Virus record (IMG/VR): IMGVR_UViG_3300050121_000130
Span: 1-53,090 of that record
Length of the DNA: 53,090 nt
Source: a virus
Strand: one strand, 5' to 3'
The stretch's first letter is position 1, and each line of letters opens with the position of its first letter. The translations under genes were made by a program, and so were the position numbers. This document shows, piece after piece, positions 15,904 through 25,305 of this stretch. The notes below the pieces were generated by a model. It made no database searches and was not told the DNA's origin. It was given only the letters and a program-made list of their open reading frames with translations.

Positions 15904-18900
15904 TGGCAAATAGTGTACAAATAGCAGTTGGCGTTACTGATAACGCGACAGCACAATTTCAAAAAATATCAGCAGCCGATCAGGAAATGAATAAACAAAT
16001 GATCGCTGCCCATGAAGCCAGCAATAAAGCAATGAAAACGGCTTTTTCCGACAATATTAAGGCCATTGATACATCGAAGTATCAAGAACAGTACGCCAAA
16101 CTCACTATGGGACCAACAACTGCTGGATTCGCGAAACAATCTGCTGAAATGGATAAGCAAATCGCCCTGCAGCGGGATAAATTAAAGTTGTTGGCTGAAG
16201 CTCGCGATAACGCAGACAATCCGCGTTCTATTGGTAAATATGCCATGCAGTTGGAGCGGCAAAATGTTGTACTGGCTGAAATGGAACAACGGCGTAAGGC
16301 ATTAAGCATATCGCCGTACGCTGCCAATTTAGGCCTAGCCCAGCAGGACCGCAACAACATGCAAGCCCAGCGGGGTATTGACAATAACAAGTATAAAGAC
16401 GGTTCTTATGCTCTGTATGCCGCCCAGTCATCTAGTATGAAACCGATATTAGAACAGCAGGCTGGCGTGGTCAATAAGGCGGCTGATGCCCACAGAGCAA
16501 CCGTAGCGGCTTATGGGGCTGAATCTTCGGCGGCAAAAACTTCCATGGCAACGCTGCTGGCTGAAAAGAAAATGTATTCTGATTTGGAAAAAGAAATTTC
16601 GAATGTTAATAAATTACGGCGTGAAAAAATAACCGGACCAATAGGCGCGGGATTATCAGCCGCAAGTATTGGGGTGGCTGCTGTCGGCGGGTATGCATTG
16701 TCGGCGGCTATATCTGAAAAGGCCGTTGATCGGCAAGTATCAGCATCATTTGGAAGTCGCGCCGATGATATTACAAAATACAGTCAGCAGATGCGCGAAG
16801 AATTTGGTTTAAACGAAACCGAAGTTCGTAAATCTGCGTCATCGTTTAATATGATGCTTCAAAGTATGGGACTGACGAATAAAGAATCTTATGAAATGAG
16901 TACAGGTTTTACTAAATTGTCCAGTGAAGTAGCAGCGTTTTATGGTATTTCGTCTGAAGACGCTACCGAAAAATTGCGCGCTGGTTTGATGGGTAGAACG
17001 AGAGGACTTGTAGAATTAGGCGTTGCTGTAAGTAAAGAAACCATAAATAATTATGCCTATACTCATAGCATTGCCGATCAAGGTGCAACACTTACCGAAT
17101 CGCAGACTGCTTTAGCAAGTTATGCTGTTATTTCAGAAAAATTAGCACAAACGAACGGTACCCTAGCAGCCACCATGGATGGTCCTGCAGGACAGTTAAG
17201 AATGCTAAAAAACACTTCCGAAGATTTAGCAAAATCACTAGGCAATCAGTTATTGCCTGACTTTTTAAAATTAGTTCAATCAGCCAATTCCGTTGCGTCA
17301 TTTGGTGAAAAATCAAAGGGCGCATTAGATGGCGCAGGTGGTGCATTTGCCAAGTTTGGGGTTGAAGCGGCTGGGGCAATTGGTTTGCTTCGCGGACTGG
17401 GCATGGTGTTAGGATTTGCAGTTAATCCGTGGGTAGCATTGGCTATCACTGTTGGTTTAGCTACTCAAAAATTAGAAGAATTCTTAAAGAAAAAACGTGA
17501 AGTTGATTTAGTTCAACACGGAGATCAAGGAAAAAACAAAGCCGACGTTTATTTAAATCCCGACACCGGAAAATATGAAAAGGATCAGGAATATTTTGCA
17601 CCGTGGGGAACAAAATTAACTAGGCGGCAAGAACTTAGTCCAGAAGAAGTGGCAGATATGCATGGAAGTTTGCCTCCTGGCAAGGAGCGCGCAGGTTTTG
17701 CCAATCTCAAAGGAGACAATCCTAGCCCTGATTTGCCAGGGTTACAAAAAGATTTAGAAACAAAAAGGCAGACTGATTCCGAAGCTAAAGCCGAAGCTGA
17801 TCGTCAAGCAGAAGCAGCTAAAGAACTCGCCGCCTCAAGACTCCAAACCGAACGGCAACTGCAAAATGAACTGTTCAAAATGCGTCACCAAGGAGCCTAT
17901 GCAACATTCCAGGATGACCTACAAATTCAAATGGAAGAAATAAATCTCAAAGAAAAAGAAGCCGTCAAAATTATAGGCGCACCTGAAGCGAAACAGTATT
18001 ATGATCAGATTCGCGTTGAAACCCAGCGCATTGCTGATGATAAAATCCGTAAATCAACCGAAGACTTGAATCGTGATATTTATAAAATTACTCATTCGTC
18101 AATTGAAGCGCAAATTGCCGATATTGAGCATAAAAAAGCTGAATCCATTAGAGCTGGTATTGCTGAAGCTGATGCCGAAAAGATGGCAGCGGCTGAAAAA
18201 GCAAAATTGCAGTGGGATTCTAGCAAGGAAATTCAGGGCGATTTATTTAAGTCAGCACCAAATCGTAATGATTATCAAAGCAAAATGTACGATTTGAATA
18301 ATAGAAGTATTTCATTGCAGGAAAAATATGGCAAAGACGATCTTGATATATTCAGGACGATTGAACAAGAAAAAACAAAGATTATGGAAGATGAAACCCG
18401 TAGCCGGATGAGCAAAATGCGAGCGTTAACTTCTGGTGAATTTGGTGAAGAAGTTGCGGCGGTTAAGGATGCAATATTGAAAGGTAAAGACCCTGATGCT
18501 GCATACGAAAAAGCGCATAAAACTGCCGAACGGGATCGTAATGCACAAGTGGGCGCCGAATGGTCAGTTTTAGGCAAACAGGGAATTGATCCAACCAGAG
18601 CCGATTTTGAGCAACAACTTTCTAGTCGCGGGATGGATGCTAGATTTATGCGGTATGGAAATGTCAATTCGTATCACGATGAATCAAAATTTAGTCCCAA
18701 TTCGCTGAAATTTAATCAAGACAATACGATTGTAAATGCTAGTACGAATGATTTGATTGGAAGGCGTGATCAGTCGCTATCATCGGTATATGTTCAGCCG
18801 TTGCCAGCTAAAGAAGTCCCCAAAATGCAAGTATACATCACCGTCACTTATGACGAAGCCGGGAACGAAAAAATTATTGGTACGATTACAGACGGAATAA

Positions 18901-18929
18901 AAAATAACTTGGAAGCGTGGGGCAGTTAG
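15903..18929 (+). CDS. Tail tape measure protein
   Basis: 1,008 aa, GTG start overlapping the previous stop. N-terminal coiled coil (about 10-110), hydrophobic segments near 245-262 and 490-515 (GAGLSAASIGVAAVGGYALS, GFAVNPWVALAITVG), then long charged helices (about 620-800), the classic tape-measure layout. It sets tail length and is later ejected. At roughly 1.5 angstroms per residue the tail would be about 150 nm, a rule-of-thumb inference. Confidence 0.9.
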   Translation: MANSVQIAVGVTDNATAQFQKISAADQEMNKQMIAAHEASNKAMKTAFSDNIKAIDTSKYQEQYAKLTMGPTTAGFAKQSAEMDKQIALQRDKLKLLAEARDNADNPRSIGKYAMQLERQNVVLAEMEQRRKALSISPYAANLGLAQQDRNNMQAQRGIDNNKYKDGSYALYAAQSSSMKPILEQQAGVVNKAADAHRATVAAYGAESSAAKTSMATLLAEKKMYSDLEKEISNVNKLRREKITGPIGAGLSAASIGVAAVGGYALSAAISEKAVDRQVSASFGSRADDITKYSQQMREEFGLNETEVRKSASSFNMMLQSMGLTNKESYEMSTGFTKLSSEVAAFYGISSEDATEKLRAGLMGRTRGLVELGVAVSKETINNYAYTHSIADQGATLTESQTALASYAVISEKLAQTNGTLAATMDGPAGQLRMLKNTSEDLAKSLGNQLLPDFLKLVQSANSVASFGEKSKGALDGAGGAFAKFGVEAAGAIGLLRGLGMVLGFAVNPWVALAITVGLATQKLEEFLKKKREVDLVQHGDQGKNKADVYLNPDTGKYEKDQEYFAPWGTKLTRRQELSPEEVADMHGSLPPGKERAGFANLKGDNPSPDLPGLQKDLETKRQTDSEAKAEADRQAEAAKELAASRLQTERQLQNELFKMRHQGAYATFQDDLQIQMEEINLKEKEAVKIIGAPEAKQYYDQIRVETQRIADDKIRKSTEDLNRDIYKITHSSIEAQIADIEHKKAESIRAGIAEADAEKMAAAEKAKLQWDSSKEIQGDLFKSAPNRNDYQSKMYDLNNRSISLQEKYGKDDLDIFRTIEQEKTKIMEDETRSRMSKMRALTSGEFGEEVAAVKDAILKGKDPDAAYEKAHKTAERDRNAQVGAEWSVLGKQGIDPTRADFEQQLSSRGMDARFMRYGNVNSYHDESKFSPNSLKFNQDNTIVNASTNDLIGRRDQSLSSVYVQPLPAKEVPKMQVYITVTYDEAGNEKIIGTITDGIKNNLEAWGS

Positions 18930-18957
18930 CTTCACGCTAATTTATTGGAGGTGCTAT

Positions 18958-19596
18958 ATGTATCTGCATATTCGCCAAAACAATCCTACAGCAGGCGGTA
19001 CTGATGGCCAGCTAGTCAGCGAAACCATTACCACAACGCTAACAGCCAACAATACTATTGGCGACACCAGTATTGCTGTAGCCAACTCATTTGGTCTTAC
19101 TGCCGGAATGGTCATAAAATTATCCGACACCGAATCAACCACAATATCAGCAGTATCCGGCAATACATTAACCGTATCGGCTTTAACTGCAACACACGTA
19201 TCAGGTGATACAGTCATTAATGCCTCTGCCGGAACAAATCCGATTATGTTTAATTTGACTAGCACTTCCACAGGTACGGAATCATCTGCTATGAAATTAG
19301 CCATTTGTACCTTGCCATTAACAATTAATAGTGTGGTCACCAATTATGTAACAGGTGATGTTGCTGTTTTAACACCTATGGGTACGGCGGGTGTTGAATG
19401 GGCTTTGGCACTTGATAATAGCGGTGTGGCGGGTACGTGGGGGGCTTATGGGGCAGCGTTAACAATACCGCTAGGAGTTGGCGCAACCAATACAATTTTC
19501 TGGATTAAAGCGAAGGTCTTGGCAAACGAAGCTGCTCAAAATGACGTTACCGTTAAATTAAATATTGCCTGTGCAAATATTCAAGTTGCGGCTTAG
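18958..19596 (+). CDS. Putative tail protein, 212 aa
   Basis: ATG with GGAGGTG upstream. Thr/Ala/Val-rich beta sequence. The core, LTANNTIGDTSIAVANSFGLTAGMVIKLSD followed by TTISAVSGNTLTVSAL, has the pattern of small beta domains seen in phage tail and fibre proteins. The C-terminal half looks like another beta domain. It lies between tape measure and baseplate-type genes; a tail-tip location is inferred. Confidence 0.6.
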   Translation: MYLHIRQNNPTAGGTDGQLVSETITTTLTANNTIGDTSIAVANSFGLTAGMVIKLSDTESTTISAVSGNTLTVSALTATHVSGDTVINASAGTNPIMFNLTSTSTGTESSAMKLAICTLPLTINSVVTNYVTGDVAVLTPMGTAGVEWALALDNSGVAGTWGAYGAALTIPLGVGATNTIFWIKAKVLANEAAQNDVTVKLNIACANIQVAA

Positions 19597-19607
19597 GCGG
19601 TGAGGAT

Positions 19608-21179
19608 ATGACAACGGATTCAGTAAACGTCGATACCAGTCGCGTAATTTCAGCCTCGGACATTGTAAACATTGACACTCTTCGAAAAATAACTGTTTCA
19701 GATAATATAAATATTGATACTTCCCGCAAAATCATGGCGTTATTTTCAGCTCTCACATTCTCGAACCATAAATCATTAACACTTACGTTAAATCCCGGTG
19801 TTCGTACTGATACTTTTACAGCAGAAACGTTCAATCGCTATACGATTAAAGATAATATTGATATTCAAATCAAGGATTTTCAACAAAATTTTGTTGTTTA
19901 TGGCGATGGGCACGTTGAAAAATCCGCTATCCCATTTGATAGCACAGTAAAAAAATCCATTCAAACCATTAATGGCTACTATGATATTGAGCAAATGGTT
20001 GATAAACCAATTTGGATGGATTACAGCGAGTTGCCGTACGGAGTAGTAAACGCGCCAACAACGCCAACAGCGACACAAGCGCAAGCTTCATTCATGTTTT
20101 CACTGGCCTGTTCGCGACTTGGAAAACAATATGTTATGCAATTTCAAGATTGGCTAGGGCCGAATATTACAGGTTTAACACCTACTTTCCGCGATGTGCT
20201 ATCACATTTTTTCGACTGGACTTCGCAGGTGCCGCACAAACAAATTAATGTTTTTCAGCGTGGAAATGTAATTTATGCGATTCAGCGTGGAACCGAAACG
20301 GCGGTTGTTGATTTACCCTATTTCAACGAAGCGATTCCAGTTAGTCATAAATATATGAATTTGATTAAAGCAGTTACGGATACCAATAACAATGTTTTGT
20401 ATGGAAATTATGTTTCGGCGGTACCTGATGATACGGTAATTTCAGGTACTTATTTTTTCGGCACCACGCAGGTAACTTATGATAACGGCGTTGTTACTTA
20501 TGAGCAACATCCATCAGGCACGGGTACGGAATCAACATCATGGTCATTTACTGGGACGCCTGGTCAATCCGGCTGTAAAATATCGCAAAAATATACCGTT
20601 CATGCTGACGGTAGCAAAACAGTTAATTTTTATAATTATGGTACCGATATCGCTGGCAAATCAATCCTGATAAGCGAAACCGAATATACCGGGAAAAGTC
20701 TGATTGTGAGTGGTGAATCAGTGTCGGGTATTGATACTACGCGAATTACAAATTATTATCCTATGGGCATGGGTTTATATGCGACAATCGTCGAGGAAAA
20801 TAACTCTGTAGTTTCCGGCACAATCGGTCAAGGAAACGCCGCACCGCAAGCCAGTCAATTTTCATTTCGACAATGGGATAAACCTTCAAACGCGCAATTA
20901 CAAGCTGCCGGAAGATTTAAAGGTAGCGGCTCATTCCCAGTTGATTTGCAGATGCTGGAAACAATTTTAACATGGTTAACTTGGCTAAATGGCAAAACAG
21001 AGGAACGAGTCGATTTGACTATTGTTGAACCGCTTGACAGGGATTTCATTTACCCGGATTTGATTGATTTCACAAATCGTTATACATGGCGAGGAAACGA
21101 ATATTATCTTGAAAATAATAAAGTGACGGTTAACTCTGAAAAATTAGTGCAGAAGATCGAACTTATAAGATGGTTTTAA
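19608..21179 (+). CDS. Tail tip / baseplate protein with DTSR repeats, 523 aa
   Basis: The N-terminus carries three imperfect repeats of (V/I)(N)(V/I)DTxRx(I) (VNVDTSRVISASD, VNIDTLRKITVSD, INIDTSRKI). The body (about 60-523) reads as a hub-like protein, with DWLGPNITGLTPTFRDVL, HKQINVFQRGNVIYAIQRG and the C-terminal VDLTIVEPLDRDFIYPDLIDFTN near the end. It probably forms the tail tip after the tape measure. The N-terminal repeats may be a flexible docking segment. Confidence 0.6.
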   Translation: MTTDSVNVDTSRVISASDIVNIDTLRKITVSDNINIDTSRKIMALFSALTFSNHKSLTLTLNPGVRTDTFTAETFNRYTIKDNIDIQIKDFQQNFVVYGDGHVEKSAIPFDSTVKKSIQTINGYYDIEQMVDKPIWMDYSELPYGVVNAPTTPTATQAQASFMFSLACSRLGKQYVMQFQDWLGPNITGLTPTFRDVLSHFFDWTSQVPHKQINVFQRGNVIYAIQRGTETAVVDLPYFNEAIPVSHKYMNLIKAVTDTNNNVLYGNYVSAVPDDTVISGTYFFGTTQVTYDNGVVTYEQHPSGTGTESTSWSFTGTPGQSGCKISQKYTVHADGSKTVNFYNYGTDIAGKSILISETEYTGKSLIVSGESVSGIDTTRITNYYPMGMGLYATIVEENNSVVSGTIGQGNAAPQASQFSFRQWDKPSNAQLQAAGRFKGSGSFPVDLQMLETILTWLTWLNGKTEERVDLTIVEPLDRDFIYPDLIDFTNRYTWRGNEYYLENNKVTVNSEKLVQKIELIRWF

Positions 21180-21194
21180 AACGAGGTGGTACTA

Positions 21195-21413
21195 ATGAGT
21201 ATTGATTCACTATCTCAAACGATTCACAACTTGATTCAAAACAATCAAACTTCCCAAGCCGCACAGCCTGGCACAGTTTCAGGAACTGGTGTGATTGTTG
21301 GTGGAAACGTTTATCCGGCACTATACCGAGTTGATTTTCCCACCAACGACGGTGACACCGTATATGTTGTTTTAAGCGATGACAAAACTCAAGCTGTGGT
21401 GATTGGTAGATGA
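21195..21413 (+). CDS. Small tail-associated protein, 72 aa
   Basis: ATG at 21195 with GAGGTGG upstream is preferred to the in-frame GTG at 21186. Short Gln-rich helix, then a beta segment (YPALYRVDFPTNDGDTVYVVLSDDKTQAVVIGR) typical of small OB-like baseplate proteins. It overlaps the next gene by four bases (ATGA), so the two are coupled. Confidence 0.55.
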   Translation: MSIDSLSQTIHNLIQNNQTSQAAQPGTVSGTGVIVGGNVYPALYRVDFPTNDGDTVYVVLSDDKTQAVVIGR

Positions 21414-23134
21414 GAAACGAAGTCATTTTATCCGTTAATGGTCGCTGGATTGGAACGCAGTCAGGCCAGAAAATTGCAATCGGGAATCAGCCGCATGCCA
21501 TTGGCGATATCGTAAGTGTTGACGGCATGTATGTATTTGGACATCAGGCGGTTTATACTAGTGTGCCGTATGTGCCAAGCAGCGGCTATCATTTTGCCGA
21601 TTCCGGTTTAAACATGATTTACGTCAATGCTGCATTTAACGCCATAATCAAAACGACTACTATCACGCCACCAAATTCATCCGCAAATTTATTGTTACAT
21701 TGCTACAATAAAAACGCCGAATATCTAGTATGGATGATAGCATCTACTACAAGCAACGGTTTTTGCGACTGTATTATCCAAAAAGATGGCAACACGATTG
21801 CTGATTTTACAAGTGCTTTTACATCAGTGCCGAGTTTAACTGATGCTTACATCGATGCAAACAACAATTTAATTTGGGTAGCAATGGAAAGCACTTATCT
21901 TAATGGAGTACAAACATTAATAATGGTAAAATACACAAACGGCACATTGACTGCTTCTGAATCTTATACTTTCGCGGCGATGTTGGCAGCCATGCAGGAC
22001 AGATTGATTTCAATTTTATCGGAAGCAGCAGCGGCAGTAGTGGTAATTTTTGCTAATGAAAATACAACTGTTACAACACAATTGTATGCCTGTCTTCCAG
22101 ATACAATTTACGGTATGTTACATGAAAGTGAGTATATAGGGGTAACTTCAAGTTCTGCAGGTTTATATTCTAATGAATCAAATTATATCTCAGGGATTTG
22201 GGCATTAGATGCAATTTTAGGTGGTACAGCAGGCGGCTCTCTTATGCTACAAGCACAAATATCTAATACTTATCTTGATACTACTACGGGGGAAATAAAA
22301 AATATTGGATCTTCTCCTATTGCTTCACTTTTCCCAGGAGCTTCTTTAGAATGGTTTTACAAAGCGAGCGGAACTCTAGTAGCTGAAAAATTAACCCCTA
22401 ATTCAAATCCATTAAGTGCAACCGTTCTACAAGCGGTAACAAGCGTACAGGCACCTATTGAAAAAACAAGTGACGGAATAGTATCCGGTTCTGTAACAGC
22501 AGTTAATTCTGCTTCTAGTTTATCAATATCAACCTCTCTGCCTGCCAATACAGAATGGTTATTTAGCAATCCAACTGATATGACTGGGTTTGTAGTAACC
22601 TTTACTGCTTGTAATAGAGCAAGCATTGCAAATTTGGGACAATCTCGGACTCTTAGTGGTGGTTATGATCAATACCTGAACGGTACACCCTTTACAGTTA
22701 CTTTTAGTAGCGCATGGGATGCTGTTCCTGTGGTTGGAGACACCTTTACAATTGCTGTAGCTTTTGCTACGGCAACGACTACGATTATAGAAAAAGATAT
22801 TACAATGACTGTTGGTTTAGAAACTTTCCAGTCGGGTACCTCTGGAGAATTTGATAATGATATCGGAAGCGGATACACAATTGTCCACTCGACTCCTACG
22901 TTAACTGATGACGGATCTTTCGGTCCAGTTATTCCATCATTGAAATATGGCGGCGCAACAATATTTACAGGTTCGCAGGGAGATTATTTAACTAATGGAG
23001 CATGGATGACTGATAGTGGTAAATTGGTTGGTTTATATGAGGACAAAGTAATAAAATCAACAAATGGCATAGCAACATCAAATACTAATAATTTATTTAG
23101 TGCCACCGTCACAAAACGATTCGTACAAAAATAA
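21410..23134 (+). CDS. Putative tail fibre / receptor-binding protein, 574 aa
   Basis: Begins with a short beta domain (VILSVNGRWIGTQSGQKIAIGN, then IGDIVSVDGMYVFGHQ). Long Thr/Ser/Asn-rich beta stretches follow, then a C-terminal part (about 450-574) ending DYLTNGAWMTDSGKLVGLYEDKVIKS. It is the last large gene of the tail module, the usual place for host recognition. No enzymatic motif seen. Function is inferred from composition and position. Confidence 0.55.
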   Translation: MRNEVILSVNGRWIGTQSGQKIAIGNQPHAIGDIVSVDGMYVFGHQAVYTSVPYVPSSGYHFADSGLNMIYVNAAFNAIIKTTTITPPNSSANLLLHCYNKNAEYLVWMIASTTSNGFCDCIIQKDGNTIADFTSAFTSVPSLTDAYIDANNNLIWVAMESTYLNGVQTLIMVKYTNGTLTASESYTFAAMLAAMQDRLISILSEAAAAVVVIFANENTTVTTQLYACLPDTIYGMLHESEYIGVTSSSAGLYSNESNYISGIWALDAILGGTAGGSLMLQAQISNTYLDTTTGEIKNIGSSPIASLFPGASLEWFYKASGTLVAEKLTPNSNPLSATVLQAVTSVQAPIEKTSDGIVSGSVTAVNSASSLSISTSLPANTEWLFSNPTDMTGFVVTFTACNRASIANLGQSRTLSGGYDQYLNGTPFTVTFSSAWDAVPVVGDTFTIAVAFATATTTIIEKDITMTVGLETFQSGTSGEFDNDIGSGYTIVHSTPTLTDDGSFGPVIPSLKYGGATIFTGSQGDYLTNGAWMTDSGKLVGLYEDKVIKSTNGIATSNTNNLFSATVTKRFVQK

Positions 23135-23150
23135 ACAGGGAGATGATATT

Positions 23151-23240
23151 ATGATTGTCAATCTTAAAGTCACGGGCAAAAACCAAGTCGAAAATCCCAA
23201 CAACAGCGAATGCTCACGCTGTTAACGATATTATTGCGAT
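23151..23240 (+). pseudogene. Tiny ORF with probable frameshift
   Basis: AGGGAGATG upstream of ATG 23151 opens a 24-codon frame (MIVNLKVTGKNQVENP...) ending at 23225. Shifting frame at the AAAAA run near 23180 instead gives a more protein-like end (IPTTANAHAVNDIIAITI) stopping at 23240. This suggests a one-base indel or sequencing error. Function unknown. Confidence 0.3.
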
Positions 23241-23266
23241 AACGATTTAACCGCCACTTAGACGGT
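23240..23266 (+). terminator. Weak hairpin with U-rich tail before the lysis genes
   Basis: ACCG pairs with CGGT around a nine-base loop, followed by ATTTTTATTT. Short stem. It resembles the other hairpins placed before ribosome sites in the late region. Confidence 0.35.
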
Positions 23267-23298
23267 ATTTTTATTTGGGTAGAAACGGGGGCGGTGGA

Positions 23299-23607
23299 TT
23301 GAGTGAACCGGCAACTTTAGAGGTAGTCGTGGCATTGATAACGCAAGTTCGTGAACATCAGGCAGAAAATTTTAAAGACTTAAAATCTCAAATTTCCGAG
23401 CAAAAAGAAACAATTGATAATCAAAACGAAAAACTGGAAAAAGCTATAAAAGATAAATGCAAAAATTGTTCCATTACTTCGATTCTTACAACGAAGGTTT
23501 TTTATCAGTGGATTGCGATAACGGCGTTAGGGACGTGGTTAAGCGTGGTTTCGTACTATTATTATTTATTGGCGGTAGAATTTTATCGTTACGTTGGTAA
23601 ATCATGA
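23299..23607 (+). CDS. Putative holin-like / XhlA-like membrane protein, 102 aa
   Basis: TTG at 23299 follows GGGGGCGGTGG; the TTG at 23275 has no ribosome site. Charged coiled coil (about 10-50, with HQAENFKDLKSQISEQKETI), two cysteines (CKNC), then one membrane segment (about 70-92, WIAITALGTWLSVVSYYYYLL). The coil-plus-one-TM layout is that of XhlA-type lysis proteins. It overlaps the next gene by four bases. Confidence 0.55.
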   Translation: MSEPATLEVVVALITQVREHQAENFKDLKSQISEQKETIDNQNEKLEKAIKDKCKNCSITSILTTKVFYQWIAITALGTWLSVVSYYYYLLAVEFYRYVGKS

Positions 23608-24071
23608 ATATGAGAGGATTTGTTAAAACTCATTTTATGTTGGCAGTTGTGATGGTCGTTATTATTCCGATGGGATTGATATATTTGAATTATTACTCCC
23701 AAGCGCGGGTTATAACGGGCGAAAGTCAAGAAGGCAAGGAAATGTCTGACCACGTTTTTATAACGGCTCATAACGCCGAAATTGATCGGCTAGAAGATAG
23801 GTTGGAAGCTGCAAACACGAGCAAAGAATATCTAAGAAACCGTACCCTTGCATTTGCTGTTAGTCCAACAATAGTGCCTGTAAAAACGGTTGAAAAAGTT
23901 GTTGAAAAAGAATCGAATTATGCCGAAAAGGATTATCAACCTCAAACACACTCCGCTTACATTCCCGAACCGATAAAAAAACCGCCCAAAGCGAATATCC
24001 TGCATCAGATCATGGCTCATGGTGGCAGTTATACTGATGCTTATCAGCGAGCGCAAAAAGGAGGGAAGTAA
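23604..24071 (+). CDS. Membrane-anchored protein of the lysis module, 155 aa
   Basis: N-terminal membrane segment (about 10-28, FMLAVVMVVIIPMGLIYLN), then a charged coil (EIDRLEDRLEAANTSKEYL), a Lys/Glu linker and a Pro-rich stretch. A single N-terminal anchor with a coiled exterior domain suits an inner-membrane spanin or accessory lysis role, but no specific family is recognised. It overlaps the genes on both sides. Confidence 0.5.
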   Translation: MNMRGFVKTHFMLAVVMVVIIPMGLIYLNYYSQARVITGESQEGKEMSDHVFITAHNAEIDRLEDRLEAANTSKEYLRNRTLAFAVSPTIVPVKTVEKVVEKESNYAEKDYQPQTHSAYIPEPIKKPPKANILHQIMAHGGSYTDAYQRAQKGGK

Positions 24072-24337
24072 TGTTTAAAAACAACCTTAAACTGCTGTTT
24101 CAAAATTCTCCTTTGATATTGTCAGATACCGACGATCCCAAAGATATAAGTCTAACAAGGGTAATCATATTTATTTTTGCAATAGCCACCATTATTGGTG
24201 GCCTTGTTATTTTAATTTGGTTTAGATCAGAAGCATTGCAGTTTGTTGGTTATTGGCAGGCTTGGTTAGCGAGTTTTACGACAATGGTCAGCGGTAATAT
24301 CGCAAAGAAAATATTTAATAGGGGAGGAAATACATAA
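24071..24337 (+). CDS. Putative holin, 88 aa
   Basis: Two hydrophobic segments: VIIFIFAIATIIGGLVILIW (about 31-50) and a more amphipathic WQAWLASFTTMVSGNIAKKIF (about 62-82). A charged tail follows. Size, topology and its place one base before the lysozyme-like gene fit a holin that times membrane opening. The ATG overlaps the previous stop. Confidence 0.6.
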   Translation: MFKNNLKLLFQNSPLILSDTDDPKDISLTRVIIFIFAIATIIGGLVILIWFRSEALQFVGYWQAWLASFTTMVSGNIAKKIFNRGGNT

Positions 24338-24943
24338 ATGACAGATGAACAGTTAGCTTGCGAAATTGCAAAGGGTATCGGATCAACGGGCGTGGAAGGC
24401 GGCTACAATAGCGTGTCATGTTCTACTGCTGGAGATTATCCATCAATGGGAATATCACAGTGGGAAGGACTTGGAGGACGAGGGGATACCTTGCTGGGGT
24501 ATATTGACGGAGGAAACAAATTTGCTGGAAGAAGTTATTCAGATATTCGGGATAACGGCGGACTTTCTGATTTACAAGGTTTATTAGATTCTACACAAGG
24601 TCAAGCAGCACAGAATGATATTTTGACTAATGATTGCCTAGAAATGTACTTACCAGCATTAAAACGTATCCCGGGATTTGATGATAGCAGATGCATGATT
24701 TATGCAGGTATATGGTGTCCAACAAGTCAGGACGTAGTACAACGGTTTTTGACTAATAGGTATGGCCAGTATGATTTGACTAATTTAGAGGCCGTACGGG
24801 ATATTTTTTGCGACCAATATTATATTGCTGCAAGTGTAGGTCCCAAATATGCTGAAGGGTACGCTAACAGGGCTAATAATACTTTTGATTATGTGTCAAA
24901 TCTGGATTTGTCGGCGTATGGTGTTCCACAATATGGAGTATAG
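24338..24943 (+). CDS. Putative endolysin, lysozyme-like, 201 aa
   Basis: Starts immediately after the holin candidate stop with AGGGGAGG upstream. The segment STGVEGGYNSVSCSTAGDYP and then MGISQWEG-GRGDTLL has the layout of lysozyme-superfamily phage hydrolases: an early Glu, a beta hairpin, then a G..QW motif. VEGG probably contains the catalytic Glu. No signal peptide, so release would need a holin. Exact glycosidase family not determined. Confidence 0.6.
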   Translation: MTDEQLACEIAKGIGSTGVEGGYNSVSCSTAGDYPSMGISQWEGLGGRGDTLLGYIDGGNKFAGRSYSDIRDNGGLSDLQGLLDSTQGQAAQNDILTNDCLEMYLPALKRIPGFDDSRCMIYAGIWCPTSQDVVQRFLTNRYGQYDLTNLEAVRDIFCDQYYIAASVGPKYAEGYANRANNTFDYVSNLDLSAYGVPQYGV

Positions 24944-24955
24944 GAGGGCGAGTCA

Positions 24956-25105
24956 ATGTGTCCTTACAAATGCCCAAACTGTTATGTTGGTGATAACTAC
25001 TCCGGATGCGCCAGATACAAGTCGGCCACAATTCATGGGATTGAAAATGTGACAGATGATAGGAAGGTTTTAGATCATGGCAGGTTGCTGGAATTATCAA
25101 AGTAA
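24956..25105 (+). CDS. Small Cys-rich protein, 49 aa
   Basis: ATG with GGAGGGCGAG upstream, 12 bases after the endolysin stop. The N-terminus MCPYKCPNCYVG has a CxxxCxxC cluster with a further Cys at residue 18, suggesting a metal site. The C-terminal half is ordinary and polar. No family recognised. Confidence 0.55.
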   Translation: MCPYKCPNCYVGDNYSGCARYKSATIHGIENVTDDRKVLDHGRLLELSK

Positions 25106-25124
25106 ATTTAAATAAGTATCAAAA

Positions 25125-25160
25125 AGGCGGTTGTCATTAAAATTAGTCGCCTAAAATTTT
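25125..25160 (+). terminator. Hairpin before the 42-aa gene
   Basis: AGGCG (25125-25129) pairs with CGCCT (25148-25152) around an 18-base loop, then AAAATTTT and, just after it, the GGAGGTGAC ribosome site. The stem is short; attenuation is possible. Confidence 0.35.
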
Positions 25161-25176
25161 AATTGGAGGTGACAAT

Positions 25177-25305
25177 ATGAGTGAACAAAAAAAGGCTGCT
25201 CACACAATTGGCGTTGTAGAGCAGTCAAAAGAAAAGATTATTACTAAGTTTGGTAATACAACTGTAGTTATGACTAAAGACTCAATTATGGCTACAGTTC
25301 AATAG
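25177..25305 (+). CDS. Small hypothetical protein, 42 aa
   Basis: ATG with a very strong GGAGGTGAC site. The product (MSEQKKAAHTIGVVEQSKEK, then IITKFGNTTVVMTKD) is a short beta-type sequence with no known family. Its 3' end overlaps by 14 bases the end of the convergent minus-strand gene, so the two transcripts would collide or pair. Confidence 0.55.
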   Translation: MSEQKKAAHTIGVVEQSKEKIITKFGNTTVVMTKDSIMATVQ

